NCBI RefSeq assembly: GCF_014486695.1
Contig: NZ_JACTAB010000003.1
Location: 186,001-250,000, forward strand
DNA length: 64,000 bases
Source of the DNA: Flavobacterium buctense
GTDB taxonomy: Bacteria; Bacteroidota; Bacteroidia; Flavobacteriales; Flavobacteriaceae
Reading direction: 5' to 3'
A model generated the notes under the pieces. That model saw only the letters and a list, made by a program, of their open reading frames with translations, was not told the DNA's origin and searched no databases. Positions 25,850 to 33,624 of the stretch are shown here, one piece after another; the first letter of the stretch is position 1; every line of letters begins with the position of its first letter. The position numbers and the translations under genes are program-made.

Positions 25850-26689
25850 TTAAAATACTCGAAGTAAATTAAACCCAAAAAAAACATCGCCTCTTCCCCA
25901 ATCTCCCGTTGAATTTCCTAAGAAACCAGCTTCATGCATCCCTTGTGAACTACTGAAATGCATTTGAAATACGTGTCCGCCGGTTTCTAAGTCAACTCCA
26001 ATAGAAAGTGGATCACGAAACGGGGAACTGCCGGAACGATTTAAATGAGCCGCATAATCAATATTTAAAGACCAACGCTTAGCAAACTTATACCTTCCGC
26101 CCATACCGATAGCGTATTGACTGTTATCTTGGTTATCATCAATCACGAAATTTTCATGAAAATAAGTGGGTGAAATTTGCAACGATAATTTATTGTTGAA
26201 TTTTCTGGAAACTAAAAGTTGGGCCACGTAAACCAATCGATTGTCAAACTTCATTTCCGGATAAAGACTTTCCTTTAAAGTATTATTAATGGCTAAACTG
26301 GTAAAACCGGCAATAGCAACCGGAAAACCATTTGTCTCTTGTGATTTAAGCAAGAACTTACCCGAGAAATCATAAGCTATTTCACTTCTGGCACCGCTAA
26401 TAGTTAACCAATCGTTCAATCCGTATACAAATTTCAATTGCGTTACCGCTTGGTCTAAACCATAAAATCCTTCGAAACCGTCTTTTACTGAACCAAATCG
26501 GTGTGCTACTATAAAATACAGATCACCTTTGGAAGCCAATTTAGTAGATTCTAAATTGACAATTTTCAATGCTTTAAAGGCTGATTCTACTTTACTTTTT
26601 TCAGTTGTCGCAGTGTCAATTTCATTTAACAAATCATCTTGGGCAAACATTCCCAAAGGGAGCAATAACAATAACAGTACTTTTTTCAT
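25850..26689 (-). CDS. DUF5777 family outer-membrane beta-barrel protein
   Basis: A 279-residue protein with a signal peptide (1-16, ending GMFAQ). The rest is alternating amphipathic strands with the family segments GDLYFIVAHRFG, FVYGLNDWLTISGARSEIAY and YAIGMGGRYKFAKRW, and it ends in FFGFNLLRVF, a barrel-type C-terminus. The family is DUF5777 of Bacteroidota, function unknown. In this window it stands between exported cytochromes, OB-fold and YceI proteins, which suggests a porin-like or docking role in the same process. That is inference from context. Confidence 0.75.
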   Translation of the reverse strand: MKKVLLLLLLPLGMFAQDDLLNEIDTATTEKSKVESAFKALKIVNLESTKLASKGDLYFIVAHRFGSVKDGFEGFYGLDQAVTQLKFVYGLNDWLTISGARSEIAYDFSGKFLLKSQETNGFPVAIAGFTSLAINNTLKESLYPEMKFDNRLVYVAQLLVSRKFNNKLSLQISPTYFHENFVIDDNQDNSQYAIGMGGRYKFAKRWSLNIDYAAHLNRSGSSPFRDPLSIGVDLETGGHVFQMHFSSSQGMHEAGFLGNSTGDWGRGDVFFGFNLLRVF

Positions 26690-26743
26690 AACTAAATTTC
26701 TATTTATTAAACATAACCATTTTATTCAACAACAAAAGGAACC

Positions 26744-27133
26744 CTACTTCACTATGCTACATTGATCCATTTGAATTTCTTCAAGCAAATCATCAAAACC
26801 TACCAATCTACCTTTTAAATTAATAGAATCCTGAGGTTTAATACTTTCAGGAAGTTTGCCTGTAAATCGGGCTGATACTTTTTCATCCACTGTCACAATT
26901 TTGTTCTCAAAATCAATAGTAGATATCTTTCCTCTTAAAGCTACCGTTTTATCCAAATATTTCGCATTTGCCAAACTATCATTGGTGGTAAAAGCATTAA
27001 AAATGTCGTTTACTGTAGCCGTATAATTGGCTTCTTCTGTCGCAATATCTCTATGCCCTTGATAAAGGTATTTATAAACACCAAATCCAACCCCAACTAA
27101 AATAAGTCCTAAAATAAAAACCTTTTTCTTCAT
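26744..27133 (-). CDS. Membrane-anchored OB-fold (tRNA_anti-like) protein
   Basis: A 129-residue protein with an N-terminal transmembrane helix (about 5-23) and an exported domain. The pattern YLDKTVALRGKISTIDFENK to DSINLKGRLVGFDDLLEEI is that of tRNA_anti-like OB folds. Despite the family name the exported location argues against RNA binding. It lies 54 bp upstream of the DUF5777 gene on the same strand and is divergent from a small cytochrome gene. Confidence 0.7.
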   Translation of the reverse strand: MKKKVFILGLILVGVGFGVYKYLYQGHRDIATEEANYTATVNDIFNAFTTNDSLANAKYLDKTVALRGKISTIDFENKIVTVDEKVSARFTGKLPESIKPQDSINLKGRLVGFDDLLEEIQMDQCSIVK

Positions 27134-27212
27134 AATAACGTTAATTTATAGTATCAATATGTAAACTTAAGCCATTTTATTTATTAAATTTATTCAAAAA
27201 AAATTAAAAATC

Positions 27213-27581
27213 ATGAAAAAGAACACCCTCTTAATTTCAACTCTTCTCCTCGGCACAGTTCTTGTCAGTAGTTGTACAAACGATTCTTCAGCTGATTTAA
27301 TCGGTATTGATGACCTTGATGAAGTCACATATACCAATACTGTAAAAAGCATTATTGATAACAATTGTATTTCTTGTCATGCGGCAACACCAATTAACGG
27401 AGCACCTATGCCTTTAACAACATACGAAAATGTTAAACAAGCGGTTCTTGAGCGAGGATTATTAAACCGAATATCAAGAGAACAAGGGGCACCGGGTATG
27501 ATGCCAAGTGGTGGCACTCGCTTACCTCAAGCTGTTATAGATCAAGTTACTACCTGGGCTAATCAAGGATTAATCGAATAA
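27213..27581 (+). CDS. Small monoheme c-type cytochrome lipoprotein
   Basis: A 122-residue lipoprotein (lipobox VSSC, Cys21). One heme-c motif CISCH is at residues 52-56, a probable distal Met region is around PGMMPSGGTRLP, and the closing helix is IDQVTTWANQGLIE. This is the usual minimal cytochrome c order. It is probably a periplasmic electron carrier. It is followed 9 bp later by a YceI gene. Confidence 0.82.
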   Translation: MKKNTLLISTLLLGTVLVSSCTNDSSADLIGIDDLDEVTYTNTVKSIIDNNCISCHAATPINGAPMPLTTYENVKQAVLERGLLNRISREQGAPGMMPSGGTRLPQAVIDQVTTWANQGLIE

Positions 27582-27590
27582 ATTATAATT

Positions 27591-28130
27591 ATGAAAAAAA
27601 TATTGTTTTATGGACTGTTTTTTGTGGTTGTGCAAAATTTTGCCCAAACCAAACTAGTAACCAAAACGGGTAAAATAACTTTTGAAGCCTCTGTTCCGGC
27701 TTTTGAAGAAGTAAAAGCCAAAAACGAAGCGGTAACTTGTATTCTAAACCCGGCCACTGGAGAAATTGCCAGTTTGGCTTTGTTGAAAGGTTTTCGCTTT
27801 AAGGTAGCCTTGATGGAAGAACATTTTAACGAAAATTATGTCGAAAGCGATAAGTTTCCGAAAGCTACTTTTAAAGGAAAAATTGAGGGGTTTGACTTAT
27901 CCAAACTTACGGCAACCGCAAAAGAGTATACCCTTAAAGGAAAACTGGAATTGCACGGAAAAACCAAAGATATTACCGTGATTGCCAAAATCAAAAAAAC
28001 GGATGCCGGTGTAGAAATTGATTCGGATTTCACAGTCAATACCGATGATTTTGATATTGAGATACCGAGTGTTGTCAGTAAAAAACTGAGTAAAAAAGTA
28101 GCGGTGAAATTAGATTTCACCCTTAAATAA
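27591..28130 (+). CDS. YceI family periplasmic lipid-binding protein
   Basis: A 179-residue protein with a signal peptide ending NFAQ. The YceI lipocalin-like barrel is recognised from MEEHFNENYVESDKFPKATF, KLELHGKTKDITV and the closing VAVKLDFTL strand. YceI proteins bind polyisoprenoids or amphiphiles, in some systems ubiquinone-like molecules. That would fit a quinone-handling role beside the two cytochromes, but no quinone link is visible in the sequence. Confidence 0.85.
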   Translation: MKKILFYGLFFVVVQNFAQTKLVTKTGKITFEASVPAFEEVKAKNEAVTCILNPATGEIASLALLKGFRFKVALMEEHFNENYVESDKFPKATFKGKIEGFDLSKLTATAKEYTLKGKLELHGKTKDITVIAKIKKTDAGVEIDSDFTVNTDDFDIEIPSVVSKKLSKKVAVKLDFTLK

Positions 28131-28162
28131 AAAAATCCCCTGACTCTTCAGGGGATTTTTTT
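28131..28162. terminator. Bidirectional terminator
   Basis: AAAAATCCCCTGA (28131-28143) pairs with TCAGGGGATTTTT (28148-28160) around CTCT, between the converging YceI and acetyltransferase genes. Confidence 0.85.
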
Positions 28163-28658
28163 ATATTTTTTTTTCCATTATATAATCGTCCATTACATAT
28201 CCTTGCCCAATATCAATTACAATTTCTTCCGTAATCTCGAAACCTTGTTTTGTATAAAAATGTTGGGCAGAATTGTATTTGTTCACATTCAAAAAGACCG
28301 CAGAATTATTTTGGCATCTGGCTTCCCGGGCAATAAAATCTAATAAAGTCTTGCCCGTCCCTTTTCCTTGTTGTGACGACAAAACATAAATTTTGTGAAT
28401 TTTGGTCTTATTCGTTGCATTTGCTTCAAACTCATAAGAAGCAAATCCAACCGAAATATCATCTTCTTTGGCCAGAATGAAATGATGATTCTTTTCATTC
28501 GACTGTAACTGCAAAGCTTCAACACTGTACATCATGTTCATCATATAATCAAGTTGGGCTTGACTCAAAATCGAACCGTACGTTTTGGGCCAAACCTCAT
28601 TGGCAATCGCTCTGACATCGGTAAAATTAGCATCGGTATTATTTTCTATGACAACCAT
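28161..28658 (-). CDS. GNAT family N-acetyltransferase
   Basis: A 165-residue cytoplasmic acetyltransferase. The acetyl-CoA motif A is KIHKIYVLSSQQGKGTGKTL (Q/RxxGxG/A) at about residues 91-110. VFLNVNKYNSAQHFYTKQGF is motif B with the usual Asn and Tyr. The substrate is unknown. It starts 4 bp after the stop of the DUF1801 gene on the same strand, so the two are likely co-transcribed. Confidence 0.85.
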   Translation of the reverse strand: MVVIENNTDANFTDVRAIANEVWPKTYGSILSQAQLDYMMNMMYSVEALQLQSNEKNHHFILAKEDDISVGFASYEFEANATNKTKIHKIYVLSSQQGKGTGKTLLDFIAREARCQNNSAVFLNVNKYNSAQHFYTKQGFEITEEIVIDIGQGYVMDDYIMEKKI

Positions 28659-28661
28659 GAA

Positions 28662-29117
28662 TTATCTTTTAAGCACGGATTCGTAGGTTTTAATCCAATC
28701 TTCTACAGAAATTTTTTGGGTCAATTCGGCTATTAAATCATACGGAATATCATCGAGTTTTTTGAAACGAACACAACTTTTTCCCATATCTAATTTATAT
28801 TTACACTGTTTACCATATTCTGAAACAAACCAATCATACAGATTTTTATCGGCATAAATCCCCATGTGGTAAAACGCCACGAAGTTTTTTTGCGATGCCA
28901 AACCCATAAATGGTAGCGGATCTTTAGGATTGCAATGGTAACCATTGGGATAAATGGAATGCGGCACACAATAGCCCAACATGCCATAACCCATAGCTTC
29001 TTGAAAGCCTTTTGGCAAATTGTCAATGATGGTTTTTCGGAGTTTTTGAATCACTTCTTTTCGGTCTGAAGGCAACTCATTGATATAGTCATCCGGTGTT
29101 AAAGCTTTTGATTGCAT
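28662..29117 (-). CDS. DUF1801 domain protein
   Basis: A 151-residue cytoplasmic protein. The DUF1801/YdhG-like fold is recognisable from YINELPSDRKEVIQKLRKTI, AMGYGMLGYCV, FVAFYHMGIY and the closing MGKSCVRFKKLDDIP. The function of the family is not established. It is divergent from the DUF3667 gene, with the start codons 72 bp apart, and is followed by the acetyltransferase gene. Confidence 0.8.
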   Translation of the reverse strand: MQSKALTPDDYINELPSDRKEVIQKLRKTIIDNLPKGFQEAMGYGMLGYCVPHSIYPNGYHCNPKDPLPFMGLASQKNFVAFYHMGIYADKNLYDWFVSEYGKQCKYKLDMGKSCVRFKKLDDIPYDLIAELTQKISVEDWIKTYESVLKR

Positions 29118-29188
29118 GGTTTTCTATTTTCTTTCTCAAAAATAGAAATAATTTTATAGATTTACGTATTGATTTTTATTACAAAGCA

Positions 29189-30289
29189 ATGTCTAAAAAT
29201 GAGCTAAGAAAAGACAAAACCTGTTTGAATTGTCGTTACGTTGTAGAAAATAGATTTTGTCCCAATTGTGGACAAGAAAACACCAATACCCGAAAAACTT
29301 TTATTCAGTTATTTGTCCATTTTTTTGAAGACTTAACCCATTACGAAAACTCTTTTTGGAAAACCATCCGAAATTTAATTTTTAAGCCTTCCTCTTTAAC
29401 CAAAGAATACCTTTCAGGTAAGCGAATGTCTTATTTAGCACCTATTCGACTTTATATTTTTATCAGTTTTGTCACTTTCTTTCTCATTTCTATAATTCCT
29501 GATGCTTCGGAAGATGAAATGGTTAAGGTCAACGAGCATCAAGCCAAGCCAATGGAGCAAGTATTGGTTACTGATGCGGATTCTATCAACAAAGCGAAAG
29601 ACAATCTTGAAAAAAAGCAATGGATAGCCAATATGGAAAAAAATGGCTATATCGATAAAAAAGACTCCGACTCTTTGCAAAAAGAAGTCACCGAAAGAGA
29701 GCAAAAAAATGATGGCAGTGATTATATGAATTTTGGCTACCGTTCAGTGGAGCATTTAGACTCAATTCAAAAATTTGGCAAACCCGATGAAAAACTATCT
29801 GATTTGGAATATTGGGTGAACAAAAAAATCCTTTTAGTCAAAAGAGGCAGAACCCAAAAAGAAGTGTATGAAAAACTAATGGAATCCGTTATTCGAAATA
29901 TTCCGAAAGCTTTGTTTATTTACATGCCATTGTTTGCATTTATTTTATGGTTGTTCCAAAGTAAAAAGCGTTGGTACTACTTTGACCACGGCATTTTTAC
30001 CTTACATTATTTTTCGTTTTTACTTTTGGCTTCCTTAATTCTCGAATTGTTTAATTTCTTTTTTGAATTGTTTGTCCAATATCAGATTGTGAACATCATT
30101 AGCTACATAGTTGAATCGATTATTATTATCTATATGCTTTATTACTTTTTCCCGGCGCATCATCGTTTTTATGAACAAAGTAGGATAATGACCATTATCA
30201 AAGGTATCTTTATATTTTTTATCAATTTGTTTGTCCTAACATTTATACTAGTTGGGCTTTTCTTCTTTTCATTTATTAACATCCATTAA
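29189..30289 (+). CDS. DUF3667 domain membrane protein
   Basis: A 366-residue protein. An N-terminal zinc-ribbon-like segment has paired cysteines (CLNC at about 10-13 and CPNC at about 23-26, then GQEN). The DUF3667 region is HYENSFWKTIRNLIFKPSSL followed by YLSGKRMSYLAPIRLYIFIS. After the first membrane helix comes a charged loop (about 110-230), then several hydrophobic helices at about 250-366. I start at the ATG at 29189; an upstream in-frame start at 29096 overlaps the divergent DUF1801 gene. Function unknown. Confidence 0.82.
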   Translation: MSKNELRKDKTCLNCRYVVENRFCPNCGQENTNTRKTFIQLFVHFFEDLTHYENSFWKTIRNLIFKPSSLTKEYLSGKRMSYLAPIRLYIFISFVTFFLISIIPDASEDEMVKVNEHQAKPMEQVLVTDADSINKAKDNLEKKQWIANMEKNGYIDKKDSDSLQKEVTEREQKNDGSDYMNFGYRSVEHLDSIQKFGKPDEKLSDLEYWVNKKILLVKRGRTQKEVYEKLMESVIRNIPKALFIYMPLFAFILWLFQSKKRWYYFDHGIFTLHYFSFLLLASLILELFNFFFELFVQYQIVNIISYIVESIIIIYMLYYFFPAHHRFYEQSRIMTIIKGIFIFFINLFVLTFILVGLFFFSFINIH

Positions 30290-30291
30290 TC

Positions 30292-31335
30292 ATGACTAAA
30301 AAAATAATTTCATTATCGCTAGTAATGCTTACAGTTTTTATAGGCTGTAGTGTTCAAAAAGAAGTTGCTAATAGCACTACAGTTAGCAAAAAAAACGCCA
30401 AACTAGCAACGTACCTTAATGCCATTTCCAATGACCGATTGCGAACCAATTTAACCTACATCGCGTCTGACGAAACAGAAGGACGTGAAACGGGAAGTGC
30501 CGGACAAAAAAAAGCCGGTAAATTCATGATTGATTTTTACAAAAAAAATGGCGTATCTTTTCCTAAAGGCGCTACCGATTATTACCAACACATTCCGGCT
30601 GCATTTTTGAATGCGAAACGAAATGAAAACTTACCGGATTCCGAAAATATTTGGGCATACATAGAAGGTTCTGAAAAACCTGAAGAGATTGTGGTAATTT
30701 CGGCCCATTATGACCACGTAGGCGTGCAAAACGGAGAAGTTTACAACGGTGCCGATGATGATGGCTCAGGAACTGTAGCTTTAATGGAAATGGCGGTGGC
30801 TTTTCAAAAAGCCAAAAACGAAGGTCACGGTCCGAAACGCTCAATTTTAATTTTGCACGTAACCGGAGAAGAACACGGTTTGCACGGATCGCGTTTTTAT
30901 GCCGAGAATCCTTTGTTTCCTTTAATCAATACGGTGGCCGATGTCAATATTGATATGATAGGTCGCCGCGATGATTTGCACAAAGACAACAATAATTATG
31001 TTTACGTTATTGGTTCCGACTACTTGTCTTCTGACCTGTACAACATTTGCGAAAGCGTGAATAAAGAATATACCAAATTGGACTTAGACTATAAATACAA
31101 CGATAAAAAAGACCCTAACCGTTTTTACTATCGTTCTGACCATTACAACTTTGCCAAAAACGGAATTCCATCGGTGTTTTTATTCAACGGAACGCATGCA
31201 GATTACCACAGAGCCAGTGATGAAGTTAGTAAGATTGAATTTGATGCGCTAACCAAACGCACCCAATATGCTTTTGCCATTGCTTGGGAAATTGCCAATA
31301 GAAAAGACCGACTAATTGTTGACAAAAAAGAGTAA
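30292..31335 (+). CDS. M28 family metallopeptidase, lipoprotein
   Basis: A 347-residue zinc exopeptidase with lipobox VFIGC (Cys19). The di-zinc ligands and catalytic acids are recognisable: SAHYDHVG, GADDDGSG, GEEHGLHGS, NIDMIGR and the final HADYHRASDEV. Family members are aminopeptidases or glutaminyl cyclase-like enzymes in the cell envelope. The stop codon of the DUF3667 gene lies just 2 bp upstream, so they are probably co-transcribed. Substrate not readable. Confidence 0.9.
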   Translation: MTKKIISLSLVMLTVFIGCSVQKEVANSTTVSKKNAKLATYLNAISNDRLRTNLTYIASDETEGRETGSAGQKKAGKFMIDFYKKNGVSFPKGATDYYQHIPAAFLNAKRNENLPDSENIWAYIEGSEKPEEIVVISAHYDHVGVQNGEVYNGADDDGSGTVALMEMAVAFQKAKNEGHGPKRSILILHVTGEEHGLHGSRFYAENPLFPLINTVADVNIDMIGRRDDLHKDNNNYVYVIGSDYLSSDLYNICESVNKEYTKLDLDYKYNDKKDPNRFYYRSDHYNFAKNGIPSVFLFNGTHADYHRASDEVSKIEFDALTKRTQYAFAIAWEIANRKDRLIVDKKE

Positions 31336-31369
31336 CAATGAGTCGGCCTTAAAAGATTTTATTAAAAAT

Positions 31370-32317
31370 TTACTCTAAAGCTGCCAAATATCTTTCAGCA
31401 TCCAAAGCCGCCATACAACCGGTACCGGCTGCTGTAATCGCTTGACGATACACATGATCGGCAGCATCACCGGCTACAAAAACACCCGCAACATTAGTTT
31501 TAGAAGTTCCAGGAACATTAATGATATACCCTGTTTCGTCTAAAGTAATATAATCCGCAAAAATATCAGTATTAGGTTTGTGACCAATGGCTACAAAGAA
31601 ACCGGTTGCCGGAATCGTGATTTCTGCTCCGGTAGTTTTGTTTAAAGCTTTCACTTCATTCACAACTTGTCCGTCACCAATCACCTCAACGGTATCATGG
31701 TTCATTAAAATCGTAATGTTTTCCGTTTTGCGTACTCTTTCTTCCATGATTTTAGAAGCTCTGAATTTCTCACTTCTCACCAACATGGTTACTTTTTTAC
31801 AAAGTTTTGATAAGTAATGTGCTTCCTCACAAGCCGAATCACCGGCACCCACAATTACTACTTCTTGGTTTCTGTAAAAGAATCCGTCACAAACGGCACA
31901 AGCGGAAACACCACCACCGGTTTGTAAATAATGTTGCTCTGAAGGCAAACCTAAATATTTAGCCGAAGCACCGGTAGAAATAATCACCGTTTCTGCGTGT
32001 AATTCAATCGAATCGTTAATCCAAACTTTGTGAATGGGTCCCGAAAAATCAACTTTCGTGGCCCAACCATCGCGAACATCAGTTCCAAAACGTTGCGCTT
32101 GCGCTTGCAATTGCACCATCATTTCCGGTCCGGTAACCCCGTCAGGATAACCCGGAAAATTTTCTACTTCATTAGTTGTGGTTAATTGTCCACCCGGTTG
32201 TGTTCCTTGGTACAATACCGGATTCATATTAGCTCGGGCGGCATAAATAGCAGCGGTATAGCCCGCAGGACCTGAGCCGATTATAAGGCATTTAATTTTT
32301 TCTATAGTATCTGACAT
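31370..32317 (-). CDS. trxB: Thioredoxin-disulfide reductase
   Basis: A 315-residue NADPH-dependent flavoenzyme that reduces thioredoxin. FAD motif GSGPAGYTAAIYAARANM is near the N-terminus, redox-active CAVC lies in GVSACAVCDGFFYRNQ, NADPH motif GAGDSACEEA follows, and GVFVAGDAADHVYRQAITAA is the C-terminal FAD motif. I use the ATG at 32315-32317 (MSDTIEKIK); a longer in-frame start at 32353 adds 12 residues with no counterpart. Convergent with the M28 peptidase gene. Confidence 0.95.
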   Translation of the reverse strand: MSDTIEKIKCLIIGSGPAGYTAAIYAARANMNPVLYQGTQPGGQLTTTNEVENFPGYPDGVTGPEMMVQLQAQAQRFGTDVRDGWATKVDFSGPIHKVWINDSIELHAETVIISTGASAKYLGLPSEQHYLQTGGGVSACAVCDGFFYRNQEVVIVGAGDSACEEAHYLSKLCKKVTMLVRSEKFRASKIMEERVRKTENITILMNHDTVEVIGDGQVVNEVKALNKTTGAEITIPATGFFVAIGHKPNTDIFADYITLDETGYIINVPGTSKTNVAGVFVAGDAADHVYRQAITAAGTGCMAALDAERYLAALE

Positions 32318-32417
32318 GACTTGTGTTTTATTTCGGTGGCAAAGGTAACGCATTAAAATGAAAAATTTATTCTCCTCAAATCATAAAAAGCTATAAAAAA
32401 ATAATTTTACATTATGC

Positions 32418-32447
32418 TTTGAAAAATAAATAATAACTTTATATTTG
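32418..32447 (+). promoter_or_regulatory. tRNA-Pro promoter
   Basis: TTTG at 32418-32421, an 18-nt spacer and TATATTTG at 32440-32447. The surrounding GCTTTGAAAAATAAATAATA is nearly the same as the region before tRNA-Lys. Confidence 0.7.
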
Positions 32448-32457
32448 CACTCGCTTT

Positions 32458-32535
32458 CGGGGTGTAGCGTAGCCCGGTTATCGCGCCTGCTTTGGGAGCA
32501 GGAGGCCGCAGGTTCGAATCCTGCCACCCCGACCA
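32458..32535 (+). tRNA. tRNA-Pro (UGG), CCA encoded
   Basis: Acceptor CGGGGTG/CACCCCG is perfect. Anticodon stem CCTGC/GCAGG closes the loop TTTGGGA, anticodon TGG. The 3' CCA is encoded (32533-32535), unlike the Lys and Leu tRNAs here. The last 11 nt plus the next 8 nt are repeated exactly at 32770-32788. Confidence 0.97.
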
Positions 32536-32540
32536 GTAAA

Positions 32541-32576
32541 TCCTTTCTGTTGTAAACAGAAGGGATTTTTTATTTC
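32541..32576 (+). terminator. Terminator after tRNA-Pro
   Basis: AATCCTTTCTGTT pairs with AACAGAAGGGATT (one T-G) around a short GTA loop, followed by TTTTTATT. Confidence 0.7.
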
Positions 32577-32613
32577 AAATGAATTCAGGTTCACCTGAAA
32601 ATTTATTTGAAAT
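32572..32613. repeat. Inverted-repeat hairpin in the tRNA-Pro spacer
   Basis: ATTTCAAAT (32572-32580) and ATTTGAAAT (32605-32613) are perfect inverted repeats enclosing a second inverted repeat TTCAGGT/ACCTGAA. The outer arm equals the ATTTGAAAT end of hairpin element copy A, and CAGGT is also part of that element. It could be a reduced derivative. Confidence 0.5.
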
Positions 32614-32627
32614 AAAAAAGTCCGGCA

Positions 32628-32857
32628 GTTTGCCAAAACTGCTAAAGGATTTATTTGTAATAGAGCACCAACTCAGGATCACAAAGTAATCCTGCTAAGC
32701 GATAACAGTTAAACGAACTAAAGTTCGTATACCTGACTGCCACCGGCAGTCCTCCTCTTAATATCAAATCACCCCGACCAGTAAATCCCTCCTGTTTGCC
32801 AAAACTGCTAAAGGATTTATTTGTTATAGAGACCAAACTCAGGATATGTAATCCTGC
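32628..32857 (+). repeat. Two copies of a structured 64-68 bp unit
   Basis: 32628-32695 and 32794-32857 share GTTTGCCAAAACTGCTAAAG and following bases through TAATCCTGC with few changes. Each has an AGGAT/ATCCT hairpin near its end. They lie one on each side of hairpin element C and indicate a larger duplication linked to the insertion. I saw no other copy in the window. Confidence 0.65.
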
Positions 32858-32886
32858 AAAATAGCTCACTAGTAGAAGCTACTCAC

Positions 32887-32942
32887 CTCTATTTTCTATC
32901 CTCTATTTTCTATCCTCTATTTTCTTTTCTCTTTTCTCTAAA
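32887..32942 (+). repeat. Heptad repeat upstream of udk
   Basis: Eight successive 7-nt units of CTCTATT / TTCTATC / TTCTTTT / CTCTTTT type, with a 14-bp higher-order period in the first five. Ends about 60 bp before the udk start. Confidence 0.7.
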
Positions 32943-32970
32943 AAATCAAATTCTCTTCCGATATAATTTC

Positions 32971-32978
32971 TATTTTTG
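32971..32978 (+). promoter_or_regulatory. -7 promoter element of udk
   Basis: TATTTTTG fits TAnnTTTG and lies 27 bp before the udk ATG. No TTG was seen at the usual upstream distance. Confidence 0.5.
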
Positions 32979-33005
32979 TTCTCAGTAAAAATAACACAAT
33001 AACAT

Positions 33006-33614
33006 ATGTTGATTATCGGAATTGCCGGAGGAACAGGAAGTGGAAAAACAACTGTAGTGCACCAAATCATGAATGAATTGCCCGAGACTGAAGTGGGTGT
33101 CATTTCTCAAGACTCTTATTACAAAGAAAATCACAATTTAAGTTTTGAAGAAAGAGCCTTAATCAATTTTGATCATCCTCGTGCTATTGATTTTGATCTT
33201 TTAGTCCAACAATTAAAAGACTTAAAAGCCGGCAAAACCATTCAACAACCGGTTTACTCTTTCATTACCCACAACAGAACCGATGATACCATAGTCACCC
33301 ATCCCAGAAAAGTAATGATCGTCGAAGGGATTTTGATTTTAACTAATCCGGAACTTCGCGATTTATTTGATGTCAAAATATTTGTGCATGCTGATTCCGA
33401 CGAACGCCTAATCCGAAGATTAAAAAGAGATATCGCTGAACGCGGTCGTGATATGGAAGAAGTGTTGAACCGTTACCAAACGACTTTGAAACCGATGCAC
33501 CAACAGTTTATTGAACCTACCAAAGTGTTTGCCGATATCATCATTCCAAACGACAAATACAATACCGTGGCCATTGATGTTGTTCGTGCCGTAATCAACC
33601 AAAGAATTACTTAA
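33006..33614 (+). CDS. udk: Uridine kinase
   Basis: A 202-residue kinase that phosphorylates uridine and cytidine to the monophosphates (pyrimidine salvage). P-loop GGTGSGKTT is at residues 8-16. DSYYK follows at about 38-42, NFDHPRAIDFDLL is the nucleoside-site signature, and RLIRRLKRDIAERGRD is the lid. Normal length. Followed 10 bp later by a DivIC-like gene and then the methylmalonyl-CoA mutase genes. Confidence 0.95.
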   Translation: MLIIGIAGGTGSGKTTVVHQIMNELPETEVGVISQDSYYKENHNLSFEERALINFDHPRAIDFDLLVQQLKDLKAGKTIQQPVYSFITHNRTDDTIVTHPRKVMIVEGILILTNPELRDLFDVKIFVHADSDERLIRRLKRDIAERGRDMEEVLNRYQTTLKPMHQQFIEPTKVFADIIIPNDKYNTVAIDVVRAVINQRIT

Positions 33615-33624
33615 AATCCCCGTT

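Larger units (their letters stand above)
32525..32788 (-). repeat. Hairpin repeat element, copy C, with 19-bp duplication of the tRNA-Pro 3' end
   Basis: 32525-32543 (in the tRNA end) and 32770-32788 are identical 19-mers. The core, read on the minus strand from 32769 to about 32710, is ATTTGATATTAAGAGGAG, stem GACTGCC/GGCAGTC with a GGT loop, TCAGGTAT and a perfect second stem ACGAACT/AGTTCGT. The second 19-mer abuts the ATTTGA end directly, as in copy B. Confidence 0.75.

Noticed and set aside
32651..32869. Minus-strand 72-codon frame in the tRNA-Pro spacer
   Set aside because: Consists of the duplicated structured unit and element C; the inverted and direct repeats explain the sequence better than a protein.
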